DNA of 64,000 nt from Pseudomonas sp. RIT288 (GCF_000631985.1 NZ_JFYN01000001.1:310001-374000); one strand, 5' to 3'. Shown: positions 8,101 to 18,579, numbered from the stretch's first letter. Made by a program: numbers and translations. Notes: generated from the sequence alone by a model not told the origin.

Positions 8101-9048
8101 CTAAAGATTCCGCCCCCTGATCCGCTTGTTCAGAAACTCGAAATACTCCTCGCGCATCTCCAGCGTCTCATTGGCCAGATGATGCCGCGCCTGCGGCAGC
8201 AGCAGAATCTGCGGCCGGTCGAACTTCCACTTCAGCACCTGCAAGTTGTGCTGCCAGTCCACGGTCATGTCCGCCTGCCCCTGAATGATCAGCGGCCGTC
8301 GCGGACTTTTTTTCGCGTGTTCGACCCGGATGATCCAGCGCGACAGCGCACCGACCCACGCCGTCGGCAAGCGTTTGGGCTGTAACGGATCGGTCTGCAG
8401 AAACGGCAGGAAATCCGGATCGTTGGAGTTCTCGCTGAAGCGCCGGGTGACGCCCCGCACGAAAGGCCTCAGCAAGTAATAACTGAGCTGCGACCAGCCC
8501 CAGGCGCGCGGACGCACCAGCGGCGCCAGCAGAATCAGCTGGCCCTGCGCCGGACTGTTCTCGCCATGATTGAGCACATGATCGACGACGATCGCGCCGC
8601 CAGTGCTTTGTCCGCATAGGTGCCAGGGTTGCGGCAGGGCTATCGAATTGGCTTCGGCGAACAACGCCTGCAAGGTGTCCTGATATTCGGAGAAATCACG
8701 GATGCTCGCCCGCGCTCCGCTCGACAGACCATGGCCCGGCAAGTCGCAGGCGATCACCGCAAAATCCTGATCCAGCGCCCACTCGATCACATGTCGATAC
8801 AGCCCGGTGTGATCGTAAAAACCGTGCAGCAGAAACAGCGTGCCCTTGACCTTTTCCGGCCACCAGCAATGACTGACCAGTTCATAACCGTCCACCTCGA
8901 ACCGACCCATGCCGCGCCAGACATCGCGCTCGGGGAAGTCGGTCTGATAGAACCGCTGATACGCCTTGGCCTCGTCCGACAACGGCTGCCACTGGGCCAA
9001 AGGCTTGAGGCTGGCGCGTAAATGATCGGCATCGAAAGTGTCAGGCAT
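8101..9048 (-). CDS. Alpha/beta hydrolase (monoacylglycerol lipase-like)
   Basis: Protein of 315 residues of the serine aminopeptidase S33 / monoglyceride lipase type. The oxyanion-hole motif LLHGFYDHTGLYRH is at about 73-86. The nucleophile elbow is G146-Q-S148-T-G150, an Asp lies in IIQGQADMTVDW, and the catalytic His is within QARHHLANE. No signal peptide, so cytoplasmic. It probably hydrolyses short or medium acyl esters; the substrate is not deducible. Transcribed alone and divergent from the DUF6436 gene. Confidence 0.88.
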   Translation of the reverse strand: MPDTFDADHLRASLKPLAQWQPLSDEAKAYQRFYQTDFPERDVWRGMGRFEVDGYELVSHCWWPEKVKGTLFLLHGFYDHTGLYRHVIEWALDQDFAVIACDLPGHGLSSGARASIRDFSEYQDTLQALFAEANSIALPQPWHLCGQSTGGAIVVDHVLNHGENSPAQGQLILLAPLVRPRAWGWSQLSYYLLRPFVRGVTRRFSENSNDPDFLPFLQTDPLQPKRLPTAWVGALSRWIIRVEHAKKSPRRPLIIQGQADMTVDWQHNLQVLKWKFDRPQILLLPQARHHLANETLEMREEYFEFLNKRIRGRNL

Positions 9049-9147
9049 GCGGGTATTCCAAAGCGGTAAACAGACTTTATCGGCCTGCGATATTCATCTG
9101 TTGCGGCAAGCATGGCAAGCTAGCCCCCCTTCGAGGATCGAAAAACC

Positions 9148-9726
9148 ATGCGCTCGCCCTACCGCACCGCACTGTTTGCCAGCCTGCTCGCGCTTGTGTG
9201 TGCCGGGGTGCTGTGGGCGGCGTACGACTGGTTTCAAGGGCGCTATCTGCGCGCGTTCAGTCAGCACACCGCCGTGTTTTCCGGGGATCCGTTGCGCCTG
9301 CCGGATGAACTGGCCGGCCCCGGCAAAATCCGTCTCGTGCATTTCTGGGACCCGGCCTGCCCATGCAACGTCGGCAATCAACAGCACCTGACGGAAATGG
9401 TCGAGCAGTTCGGCCCGCGCGGTGTGGAATTCTTTGCGGTGCAGCGTGGCGGCAGCCACGGCCAGTTGCCCGCCACCCTGAGCAATCTGAAAACCATTGC
9501 GGTATTGCCCGGTTCCGAGCAGGTACCGGCCAGCCCCGCCGTGGCGATCTGGGATCGCAGCGGCAAACTGGCGTACTTCGGGCCGTACAGCGAAGGGCTG
9601 ACCTGCAACTCCAGCAACAGTTTTATCGAACCGATCCTCAATGCCCTGACCGAAGATCGCCCGGTCAACGCCACGCACACCCTGGCGGTCGGGTGTTATT
9701 GCCCGTGGCCGGTGGTGGCGCAGTAA
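9148..9726 (+). CDS. DUF6436 thioredoxin-fold-like secreted protein
   Basis: Protein of 192 residues with an N-terminal hydrophobic anchor (about 9-26). The next segment, IRLVHFWDPACPCNVGNQQHL, looks like a redoxin active-site loop with C71-P-C73 in place of a normal CxxC. Later family features are PASPAVAIWDRSGKLAYFGPYSEGLTC and a C-terminal GCYCPW with two more cysteines. A periplasmic disulfide or redox role is likely but unproven. Followed 100 bp later by the acylase gene on the same strand, possibly in one transcript. Confidence 0.78.
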   Translation: MRSPYRTALFASLLALVCAGVLWAAYDWFQGRYLRAFSQHTAVFSGDPLRLPDELAGPGKIRLVHFWDPACPCNVGNQQHLTEMVEQFGPRGVEFFAVQRGGSHGQLPATLSNLKTIAVLPGSEQVPASPAVAIWDRSGKLAYFGPYSEGLTCNSSNSFIEPILNALTEDRPVNATHTLAVGCYCPWPVVAQ

Positions 9727-9828
9727 GGCATTCCGGACTTTTCGAGGACAGCGATGCACGGCACGGAAGGTCTGTGCTAATTGTTTGCAGCCCGACGGGC
9801 GGCAATCCCGCATGCACAAGGAGTCACC

Positions 9829-12240
9829 ATGAAACGCGTCTTCACCGTTCTTGCCTTGCTCATCGTTGTCCTGCTCGCCGGCGTCGGCGGCTACCTCTAC
9901 AGCAAGCAACCGACGCGTCAGGGCCAGGTGGAGCTGCGCAATCTGCAGGGTTCGGTGACCGTGCGCTACGACGAACGCGGGGTGCCGCATATTCGTGCCG
10001 AGAACGAAACCGATCTGTATCGCGCCCTCGGCTACGTGCACGCTCAAGACCGACTCTTCCAGATGGAAGCCATGCGCCGCCTCGCGCGCGGCGAGCTGGC
10101 CGAAGTACTCGGGCCGAAGCTGCTCGACACCGACAAACTGTTCCGCAGCCTGCGCATCCGCGAACGCGCCGCCAGTTATGTCGCCAGTCTCGATAAGCAG
10201 TCACCGGCATGGAAGGCCCTGCAAGCCTATCTGGACGGCATCAATCAGTATCAGGACAGCCACGCCGCGCCGGTGGAGTTCGACGTGCTGGGCATCCCCA
10301 AAAGGCCGTTCACCGCCGAAGACAGCATCAGCGTCGCCGGTTATATGGCCTACAGCTTTGCGGCAGCGTTTCGTACCGAACCGTTGCTGACCTACGTGCG
10401 CGATCAACTCGGCGCCGACTACCTCGGCGTCTTCGACCTCGACTGGCAGCCCAAAGGCGTGCTCGCCAAAGGTCACGCCAATAAGATCCCGCCCCTCGCC
10501 GCCGGTGACTGGCAAGACCTCAACGCTCTCGCCCGCCTCAGCGAGCAGGCGCTGATTGAAAACGGCCTGCCGCAATTCGAAGGCAGCAACGCCTGGGTGA
10601 TCGCCGGCAGCCGCAGCCAGAGCGGCAAACCGCTGCTGGCCGGTGACCCGCACATTCGTTTCTCGGTGCCGTCGGTGTGGTACGAGGCGCAACTGTCGGC
10701 GCCGGGCTTTGAGCTCTACGGCCATCATCAGGCGCTGGTGCCGTTCGCGTTCCTTGGGCACAACCTCGATTTCGGCTGGAGCCTGACCATGTTCCAGAAC
10801 GACGATCTGGATCTGATCGCCGAGAAGGTCAACCCGGACAACCCGAATCAGGTCTGGTACCACGGCCAGTGGACCGACCTGGTCAGCACCGAGCAGCAGA
10901 TCGCGGTGAAGGGCCAGGTGCCGGTGACGCTGACCCTGCGTCAGTCACCCCACGGCCCGATCGTCAACGACGCCCTCGGCACCGCTGCCGGCAAGACCCC
11001 GATCGCCATGTGGTGGGCGTTCCTCGAAACACCGAACCCGATCCTCGAAGGTTTCTACCAGCTCAACCGCGCCGATACCCTGGCCAAGGCCCGTGCGGCG
11101 GCGGCCAAAGTGCAGGCGCCGGGGCTGAACATCGTTTACGCCAACGCCAAGGGTGACATCGCCTGGTGGGCCTCGGCGCTGTTGCCCAAACGCCCGACCG
11201 GGGTGAAGCCGGAGTTCATTCTCGATGGCAGCGGCAATCAGGCGGACAAGGACGGCTACTACCCGTTCAGCGCCAACCCGCAGGAGGAAAACCCGGCGCG
11301 CGGCTACATCGTCTCGGCCAACTTCCAGCCGCTGTCGCCGACCGGGATGGAGATTCCCGGTTACTACAACCTCGCCGATCGCGGTCAGCAGCTCAATCGC
11401 CAGCTCAGCGACAAGAGCGTGAAATGGAGCAACGAGGCCAATCAGAAACTGCAACTGGGCACCACCACCGCCTACGGCCCGCGCACCCTGGCGCCATTGC
11501 TGCCGGTGCTGCGTGAAGTGGTGAGCGATCCGGCGCAACTGAAACTGGTCGAGCAACTGGCGCAGTGGCAAGGCGACTATCCGCTGGATTCGGTCAGCGC
11601 CACAGTATTCAACCAGTTCCTTTACGACCTCGCCGATGCGGCGATGCGTGATGAGCTGGGCAACGATTTCTTCGAAACGCTGCTGTCGACCCGGGTGATC
11701 GACGCCGCCCTGCCCCGCCTGGCGGCGAATGCGGATTCGCCGTGGTGGGACAACCGCAACACGCCGAACAAGGAAACCCGTGCCGATATCGTCAAAGCGG
11801 CGTGGCTGGCGAGCATGGCGCACTTGAAACAGACCCTCGGCGACAATCCGTCGGACTGGCATTGGGGTACGGCGCACACCCTGACCCACGGTCATCCGTT
11901 GGGTCAGCAGAAGCCGCTGGACCGGATCGTCAATGTCGGGCCGTTCGCTGCGTCGGGCAGTCATGAAGTGCCGAACAACCTCTCGGCCAAGCTCGGCCCG
12001 GCGCCATGGCCGGTGACCTATGGGCCTTCGACACGGCGTCTGGTGGACTTCGCCGACCCGGCGCACAGCCTGACCATCAACCCGGTCGGCCAGAGTGGCG
12101 TGCCGTTCGACAGCCACTATGACGATCAGGCCGAAGAGTACGTCGAGGGGATGTATGTGCAGGCGCACTTCAGCGAGGAAGAGGTGACGGCCAATACTCG
12201 CAGTACCCTTAAGCTGTTGCCGGCAAGGGCTGCGCAGTAG
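9829..12240 (+). CDS. Penicillin acylase family protein, HacB-like AHL acylase candidate
   Basis: Protein of 803 residues in the Ntn-hydrolase penicillin amidase family. It has a hydrophobic N-terminus (about 5-22), an alpha region, and the autoprocessing junction G252-S253 followed by NAWVIAG. Ser253 would become the catalytic N-terminal residue of the beta chain. The beta chain keeps the family blocks PLLAGDPHI and FLGHNLDFGWSLTM. Such enzymes deacylate penicillins or N-acyl homoserine lactones. In PAO1 the gene next to spuH is the AHL acylase HacB (PA0305), and this gene lies close to spuH, which favours that ortholog. The start at 9829 is set by AGGAG and the signal segment. Confidence 0.87.
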   Translation: MKRVFTVLALLIVVLLAGVGGYLYSKQPTRQGQVELRNLQGSVTVRYDERGVPHIRAENETDLYRALGYVHAQDRLFQMEAMRRLARGELAEVLGPKLLDTDKLFRSLRIRERAASYVASLDKQSPAWKALQAYLDGINQYQDSHAAPVEFDVLGIPKRPFTAEDSISVAGYMAYSFAAAFRTEPLLTYVRDQLGADYLGVFDLDWQPKGVLAKGHANKIPPLAAGDWQDLNALARLSEQALIENGLPQFEGSNAWVIAGSRSQSGKPLLAGDPHIRFSVPSVWYEAQLSAPGFELYGHHQALVPFAFLGHNLDFGWSLTMFQNDDLDLIAEKVNPDNPNQVWYHGQWTDLVSTEQQIAVKGQVPVTLTLRQSPHGPIVNDALGTAAGKTPIAMWWAFLETPNPILEGFYQLNRADTLAKARAAAAKVQAPGLNIVYANAKGDIAWWASALLPKRPTGVKPEFILDGSGNQADKDGYYPFSANPQEENPARGYIVSANFQPLSPTGMEIPGYYNLADRGQQLNRQLSDKSVKWSNEANQKLQLGTTTAYGPRTLAPLLPVLREVVSDPAQLKLVEQLAQWQGDYPLDSVSATVFNQFLYDLADAAMRDELGNDFFETLLSTRVIDAALPRLAANADSPWWDNRNTPNKETRADIVKAAWLASMAHLKQTLGDNPSDWHWGTAHTLTHGHPLGQQKPLDRIVNVGPFAASGSHEVPNNLSAKLGPAPWPVTYGPSTRRLVDFADPAHSLTINPVGQSGVPFDSHYDDQAEEYVEGMYVQAHFSEEEVTANTRSTLKLLPARAAQ

Positions 12241-12258
12241 TTTTGTGCTGACAGCACC

Positions 12259-12334
12259 GGCCCCTTCGCGAGCAGGCTCGCTCCCACATTTGAAATGCAT
12301 TCCCCTGTGGGAGCGAGCCTGCTCGCGAAGGGGC
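12259..12334. repeat. REP family B inverted pair
   Basis: Arms CTTCGCGAGCAGGCTCGCTC and its complement, the outer ends extended by GGCCCC/GGGGCC, lie between the convergent acylase and GlxA-type genes. The structure is a long, almost perfect hairpin. Confidence 0.88.
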
Positions 12335-12355
12335 CCTCAAGAACAACACTGGAAC

Positions 12356-13321
12356 TCAGAGCAGCCCAGCAAAATTCAGCCGAAACTGCTGCGGCGTCAC
12401 CCCCAACCGGCGATTGAACACACTGCGCATGTGCTGCGCATCGCGAAACCCGCACTGATAGGCCACGGTTTTCAACGGCGCCGTGGTGCTTTCCAGCAGC
12501 ACCCGCGCCGCATCCACCCGCGCACTTTCGACGAACTCTGCCGGGGTGACCCGAGCCTCGCGGGCGAACACCCGGGAAAAATTGCGCGCACTCATGTTCG
12601 CCGCATCCGCCAGATCGGCAATCGTCAGATCCCCGGTGAGGTTGGCCAGCACATACAACTGCACCATCGCCACCGCCGACGTCGGTTCCGCATGCGGCGT
12701 GAGGAACGGACTGAACTGCGACTGCCCGCCCGAGCGCTGGGTGAACACCACCAGCCGCTTGGCCACACTCAGCGCCACTTCAGCGCCGTGATCCCGGGCC
12801 AACAGGTACAACGACAGATCAATCCCGGCGGTGACCCCGGCCGAGGTGTAGAGCGCACCGTCCTCGACGTACAGGCGATCGGCCTCGACTTGGGTCGATG
12901 GGCACAACTGTGCCAAGGCTTCGGCATCGTTCCAGTGGGTGGTCACGGTGCGCCCTTCCAACAACCCCGCCCGCGCCAGCATGAACGCGCCGTTGCAGAT
13001 CGAGCCAAAGCGCCGCGCACGGGCGCAGGCCTCACGCAGCCAGGTGTCGAAACTCTTGCCGAAATCCATGAACGGCAACTGCGGGCCGCCGGCCACCAGC
13101 AACAAGTCATAAGCATCCTGCGCTTCGCTGAAGTGCCGATGGGCGCAGAGATTCAAACCGTTGGAGCAAGCCATCGCCTCGCGTTCGAGGCCGATGACCT
13201 CCAGCCGATAGTGATCCTCGGGCGGCAGAAAACGATTGGCCTCGGCGAACACATCCATCGGCCCACTGACATCCAGTGCCTGCACGCCGGGAAACACCAC
13301 GATGGCGATGGTTTTGTGCAT
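12356..13321 (-). CDS. GlxA-type transcriptional regulator (DJ-1/PfpI plus AraC HTH)
   Basis: Protein of 321 residues. The N-terminal DJ-1/PfpI amidase-like domain (about 3-190) keeps a nucleophile-elbow cysteine, C109 in FGSICNGAFMLARAG. A double helix-turn-helix AraC domain follows (about 220-315, ending CGFRDAQHMRSVFNRRLGVTPQQFR). Family members sense small nitrogenous molecules and activate adjacent catabolic genes. The ATG at 13321 gives the family start MHKTIAIVVFPG; the frame extends upstream into the REP element. The divergent HD-domain gene is its most likely target. Confidence 0.9.
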   Translation of the reverse strand: MHKTIAIVVFPGVQALDVSGPMDVFAEANRFLPPEDHYRLEVIGLEREAMACSNGLNLCAHRHFSEAQDAYDLLLVAGGPQLPFMDFGKSFDTWLREACARARRFGSICNGAFMLARAGLLEGRTVTTHWNDAEALAQLCPSTQVEADRLYVEDGALYTSAGVTAGIDLSLYLLARDHGAEVALSVAKRLVVFTQRSGGQSQFSPFLTPHAEPTSAVAMVQLYVLANLTGDLTIADLADAANMSARNFSRVFAREARVTPAEFVESARVDAARVLLESTTAPLKTVAYQCGFRDAQHMRSVFNRRLGVTPQQFRLNFAGLL

Positions 13322-13345
13322 GACTGTGGATTCCCTTTCAAGAAC

Positions 13346-13421
13346 AAAAGATCGCAGCCTGCGGCAGCTCCTACAGGGGAATGTGGACAACTGTAGGAGC
13401 TGCCGAAGGCTGCGATCTTTT
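13346..13421. repeat. REP family A inverted pair in a divergent promoter region
   Basis: Outer GATCGCAGCC ends with the CTCCTACA sides facing inward. This is the only copy in the window lying between divergently transcribed genes. It starts about 25 bp upstream of the GlxA-type start codon, so it sits in that gene's 5' region. Confidence 0.85.
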
Positions 13422-13546
13422 TAGCTTGGCACGATTTACAGGTTGATTGGCAAGGATCGCAGCCATGCGTTGATTGTCCGTTCAGTGCCTGGGGAACAGA
13501 CTTTGTCCATCAGCGCCACAACGGCGTTTCAGTGAGGAAACCTCCC

Positions 13547-14188
13547 ATGAGCACGACCATTGCCGGCATCAAGATCCCCGACAGCGCCCTCGCCCGGGCC
13601 ACCACCGAGTACATTCGCGACATTGAATCCGACCTGCTCTACCACCACTCGCGCCGGGTATTTCTGTTCGGTGCGTTAAGCGGTGAGCGCCAGCAACTGG
13701 CCTACAACACGGAGCTGCTGTACGTCGGTGCGATGTTCCATGACCTCGGTCTGGTCGAAGGCTATCGCAGTGACGACGAGCGTTTCGAAGTGGACGGCGC
13801 CAATGCGGCAGCAACGTTTCTCAAACCGTACGGGCTGAGCGATGACGACATCGAGCAAGTCTGGCTGTCGATTGCCCTGCACACCACGCCGGGCGTGCCG
13901 AAGCATTTGCGGCCGACCGTGGCGCTGGTGACGGCGGGTGTCGAGATGGACGTGTTGGGGATGGATTACGCGGCGTTCAGCAGCACCCAGCGCGAAGCCG
14001 TGGTGCATGCGCATCCACGCGGGGAAGGTTTCAAGGAGTGCATCATCTGCGCGTTTGCCGACGGCTTGCGCCATCGTCCGCAGACCACGTTTGGCAACGT
14101 GAAGACCGATGTGCTGGCGGATCAGGAGCCCGGGTTCAAACCGATGAACTTTGTTGAGGTCATCCGCCAATCTCCCTGGATTTCCTGA
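13547..14188 (+). CDS. HD-domain hydrolase (cyanamide hydratase-like)
   Basis: Protein of 213 residues with an HD metal-dependent hydrolase fold. Candidate metal ligands are H34 (YHHSRRV), H65-D66 (MFHDLGL) and a later His in SIALHTTPGVP. The pattern and length resemble the HD proteins annotated as cyanamide hydratase-like or diguanylate-unrelated HD hydrolases, which act on small molecules. The substrate is unknown. The start at 13547 fits the family N-terminus and has GAGGAAAC upstream. Divergent from the GlxA-type regulator. Confidence 0.8.
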   Translation: MSTTIAGIKIPDSALARATTEYIRDIESDLLYHHSRRVFLFGALSGERQQLAYNTELLYVGAMFHDLGLVEGYRSDDERFEVDGANAAATFLKPYGLSDDDIEQVWLSIALHTTPGVPKHLRPTVALVTAGVEMDVLGMDYAAFSSTQREAVVHAHPRGEGFKECIICAFADGLRHRPQTTFGNVKTDVLADQEPGFKPMNFVEVIRQSPWIS

Positions 14189-14199
14189 GTTCCAAAAGC

Positions 14200-14276
14200 A
14201 AAAGATCGCAGCCTGCGGCAGCTCCTGCAGTGGAATACGATCCCTGTAGGAGCCGCCGCAGGCTGCGATCTTTTTT
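14200..14276. repeat. REP family A inverted pair
   Basis: Between the convergent HD-domain gene and spuH, with GATCGCAGCC ends outward. One arm carries GGAGCCGCC for GGAGCTGCC. Confidence 0.87.
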
Positions 14277-14281
14277 GCCCG

Positions 14282-15172
14282 TTAAGCCGCTTCCGGCGCA
14301 GATGCGCGGCGCACGTCCGGTTGCTTCCACGAATCGGCGGCGCCTTCTTCGATGGCTTGCTGGATGGCTTTCTTGCGCGCTTCTTCGGCGCGGCGGCTGA
14401 AGAACCACACCAGGAACGTCACGATCGACACCGCCAGCAGAATCAGACTGGCCACGGCGTTGATCTCAGGCTTCACGCCCAGACGCACCGCCGAGAACAC
14501 TTCCATCGGCAGAGTGGTCGAACCCGGGCCGGAAACGAAGCTCGCCAGTACCAGATCGTCCAGCGACAGAGCGAACGACATCATGCCGCCCGCTGCCAGC
14601 GACGGCGCGATCATCGGGATGGTGATCAGGAAGAACACCTTCCACGGCCGCGCACCCAGATCCATCGCCGCTTCTTCGATCGACAGGTCCAGCTCACGCA
14701 GACGCGCCGACACCACTACCGCCACATACGCCGCACAGAACGTCGTGTGGGCGATCCAGATGGTGACGATGCCGCGTTCCTGCGGCCAGCCGATCATCTG
14801 CGCCATGGCCACGAACAGCAGCAACAGCGACAGACCGGTGATCACTTCAGGCATTACCAACGGCGCCGTCACCAGGCCACCGAACAGCGTGCGGCCCTTG
14901 AAGTGGGTAATGCGGGTCAGCACGAAAGCCGCCAGCGTGCCCAGCGCCACCGCCGCAACCGCGGTGTAGCAGGCGATTTCCAGCGAGCGCAGCACCGAGC
15001 CCATCAGTTGGGTGTTGTCGAGCAGACCGACGTACCATTTGATCGACCAGCCGCCCCATACCGTCACCAGTTTCGAGGCGTTGAACGAGTAGATCACCAG
15101 GATCAGCATCGGCAGGTAGATGAACAACAAACCCAGAACCAGCATCAGGCTGGAGAAACGGATGCGTTTCAT
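14282..15172 (-). CDS. spuH: Polyamine ABC transporter permease SpuH (PotI-like)
   Basis: Protein of 296 residues with about six membrane segments and the inner-membrane permease EAA-type loop (LSIEEAAMDLGARPWKVFFLITIP) that docks on the ATPase. It forms the channel with SpuG for putrescine or spermidine uptake. The start overlaps the spuG stop by four bases (ATGA), a sign of translational coupling. Last gene of the spu operon. The charged tail after the last membrane segment (RRAEEARKKAIQQAIEEG) is cytoplasmic. Name based on family and on the PAO1 gene order. Confidence 0.92.
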   Translation of the reverse strand: MKRIRFSSLMLVLGLLFIYLPMLILVIYSFNASKLVTVWGGWSIKWYVGLLDNTQLMGSVLRSLEIACYTAVAAVALGTLAAFVLTRITHFKGRTLFGGLVTAPLVMPEVITGLSLLLLFVAMAQMIGWPQERGIVTIWIAHTTFCAAYVAVVVSARLRELDLSIEEAAMDLGARPWKVFFLITIPMIAPSLAAGGMMSFALSLDDLVLASFVSGPGSTTLPMEVFSAVRLGVKPEINAVASLILLAVSIVTFLVWFFSRRAEEARKKAIQQAIEEGAADSWKQPDVRRASAPEAA

Positions 15173-16089
15173 TCTTTGCCCTCCATTTCCTTGGCCTGAC
15201 TGCGGTTGAACAGGATGATCGGCACAATCAGGATCGCCAGCATCACCACCGCCAGGGCGGACGCCACCGGCCAGTCACGGTTGTTGAAGAACTCTTGCCA
15301 GAGCACTTTACCGATCATCAGGGTCTCCGGACCGCCAAGCAGTTCCGGGATCACGAACTCACCGACCACCGGGATGAACACCAGCATGCAGCCGGCGATG
15401 ATCCCGTTCTTGGACAGTGGAATAGTGATTTTCCAGAAGCTGTTGAAGGTGCTCGAACCGAGGTCGGAAGCCGCTTCCAGCAGGCTCTGATCGTGTTTCA
15501 CCAGGTTGGCGTACAGCGGCAGGATCATGAACGGCAGGTACGAATAGACCACGCCGATGTAAACCGCGAGGTTGGTGTTGAGAATCTGCAGCGGTTCGTC
15601 GATCAGGCCCATGCTCATCAGGAAACCGTTGAGCAGGCCGTTATTGCTGAGGATGCCCATCCACGCATACACGCGGATCAGGATCGCGGTCCAGGTCGGC
15701 ATCATGATCAGCAGCACCAGCACCGTCTGCAGCTCTTTGCGCGCGCTGGCGATGGCGTAGGCCATCGGATAACCGATCAGCAGGCACAGCAGCGTGCTGA
15801 AGAACGCCATCTTCAGCGAGCCGAGGTAGGCGGCGATGTACAACTCGTCATCGCCGAGCATCGCGTAGTTACCGAGGTTCAACAGCAGTTGCAGCTTCTG
15901 TTCGGCGTAGGTGTAAATCTCGGTGTACGGCGGGATGGCCACATCGGCTTCAGCGAAGCTGATCTTCAGGACGATGAAGAACGGCAGCATGAAGAACAGA
16001 AACAGCCAGATGAACGGAACCCCGATGACCAGTTGCCGGCCATTGGGAATTATTCGGTTGAGCCGTCGTTTGAACTTGCGCATGTTCAT
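15169..16089 (-). CDS. spuG: Polyamine ABC transporter permease SpuG (PotH-like)
   Basis: Protein of 306 residues, the partner permease of SpuH. It has about six transmembrane segments, a periplasmic loop after the first (ADVAIPPYTEIYTYAEQKLQ...) and the cytoplasmic loop SLLEAASDLGSSTFNSFWKITIPLS that contacts the ATPase. The ATG at 16089 is chosen because it overlaps the spuF stop in an ATGA; a second ATG two codons later (16083) is also possible. The longer open frame to 16125 would overlap spuF coding sequence and adds non-family residues. Confidence 0.92.
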   Translation of the reverse strand: MNMRKFKRRLNRIIPNGRQLVIGVPFIWLFLFFMLPFFIVLKISFAEADVAIPPYTEIYTYAEQKLQLLLNLGNYAMLGDDELYIAAYLGSLKMAFFSTLLCLLIGYPMAYAIASARKELQTVLVLLIMMPTWTAILIRVYAWMGILSNNGLLNGFLMSMGLIDEPLQILNTNLAVYIGVVYSYLPFMILPLYANLVKHDQSLLEAASDLGSSTFNSFWKITIPLSKNGIIAGCMLVFIPVVGEFVIPELLGGPETLMIGKVLWQEFFNNRDWPVASALAVVMLAILIVPIILFNRSQAKEMEGKE

Positions 16090-17228
16090 GAGCGAAGTAC
16101 CACGCCGCTGTCGTCTTCCCACCACACGTAAACCTGATCGCCCCAGGTCGGACGCTGGCCGCGACGTTCGGCGTTGGCGACAAATGACTGCACCAGTTTG
16201 CCGCTCGGCAGTTCGACGTAGAACACCGAGTGACCGCCGAGGTAGGCAATGTCATGCACCTTGCCGCTCGACCAGTTGTATTCGCAAGTCGGCATTTCGG
16301 CGGTGACCAGCAGCTTCTCCGGACGAATCGCGTAGGTCACGGATTTATCCTGGACCGAAGTGCTGATGCCGTGGCCGACGTAGATCTGCCGGTCGAGGTC
16401 TTTGCAGGTAATGGTCGCGTGGCCTTCGGCGTCGTCGATCACTTCGCCTTCGAAGATGTTCACGTTGCCGATGAATTCGCAGACCAGACGGCTGGTCGGG
16501 GTTTCGTAGATGTCGATCGGGCTGCCGATCTGGGCGATCCAGCCCAGGTGCATGATCGCAATGCGCTCGGCCATGGTCATGGCCTCTTCCTGGTCGTGAG
16601 TCACCATCACGCAGGTCACACCGACGCGCTCGATGATCTCTACCAGCTCCAGCTGCATCTGCGAACGCAGTTTCTTGTCCAGTGCGCCCATCGGCTCGTC
16701 GAGCAGCAGCAGCTTCGGCCGCTTGGCCAGCGAGCGTGCCAGTGCCACACGCTGCCGCTGACCGCCGGACAGTTGATGCGGCTTGCGCTTGGCGTACTGG
16801 CTCATCTGCACCAGCTTGAGCATCTCGGCCACACGCGCATCGATCTCGGCGTTGGGGATCTTGTCCTGCTTGAGGCCGAAGGCGATGTTCTGTGCCACGG
16901 TCATGTGCGGGAACAAGGCGTACGACTGGAACATCATGTTGATCGGTCGCTCGTACGGCGGCATGTCGGTGATGTCGACGCCGTCGAGGAAAATGCGCCC
17001 CTCCGTGGGCCGTTCGAACCCTGCCAGCATCCGCAGCAGCGTGGATTTGCCCGATCCCGAACCGCCGAGCAGGGCGAAGATTTCGCCTTTCTTGATTTCC
17101 AGGGACACATCGTCCACGGCAATCGTCTCGTCGAACTTCTTCGTGACCCGGTCGATTTTGACCAACACCTGTTTCGGTGTCTGGTCGCCCTCGAGGGCTT
17201 TCTTATAGGCGCCGGAGGCAACTGCCAT
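16086..17228 (-). CDS. spuF: Polyamine ABC transporter ATPase SpuF (PotG/PotA-like)
   Basis: Protein of 380 residues. The nucleotide-binding domain has Walker A GGSGSGKST with K61, signature LSGGQRQRVALARSLA, Walker B LLLLDEPMGALD, and the H-loop VTHDQEEAMTMAERI. A C-terminal TOBE-like regulatory domain (about 290-380) is typical of Pot/Spu ATPases. It energises polyamine import through SpuGH. An N-terminal extension of about 20 residues precedes the ABC domain. The stop overlaps the spuG start. Confidence 0.94.
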   Translation of the reverse strand: MAVASGAYKKALEGDQTPKQVLVKIDRVTKKFDETIAVDDVSLEIKKGEIFALLGGSGSGKSTLLRMLAGFERPTEGRIFLDGVDITDMPPYERPINMMFQSYALFPHMTVAQNIAFGLKQDKIPNAEIDARVAEMLKLVQMSQYAKRKPHQLSGGQRQRVALARSLAKRPKLLLLDEPMGALDKKLRSQMQLELVEIIERVGVTCVMVTHDQEEAMTMAERIAIMHLGWIAQIGSPIDIYETPTSRLVCEFIGNVNIFEGEVIDDAEGHATITCKDLDRQIYVGHGISTSVQDKSVTYAIRPEKLLVTAEMPTCEYNWSSGKVHDIAYLGGHSVFYVELPSGKLVQSFVANAERRGQRPTWGDQVYVWWEDDSGVVLRS

Positions 17229-17256
17229 TTACGAAACTCCCAGAAAAAATAGTGCA

Positions 17257-17277
17257 GTTCGCCCCATGCGGACGAAC
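17257..17277 (-). other. Small stem-loop in the spuE-spuF gap
   Basis: A 5-bp stem GTTCG/CGAAC with two further pairs inside lies in the 66-bp gap. It is weaker than the hairpins in the other spu gaps and has no T-run. Confidence 0.4.
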
Positions 17278-17294
17278 CCAGGATAGTTTGTGCC

Positions 17295-18569
<1,275 letters not shown>

Positions 18570-18579
18570 TCAAACCGGC

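Noticed and set aside
12259..12334. REP hairpins as CRISPR repeats
   Set aside because: They occur as scattered inverted pairs, not as direct repeats with regular spacers.
14200..14276. REP pairs as classical rho-independent terminators
   Set aside because: The stems are imperfect and the T-tracts are part of the repeat itself, so they are listed as repeats with termination only suggested.
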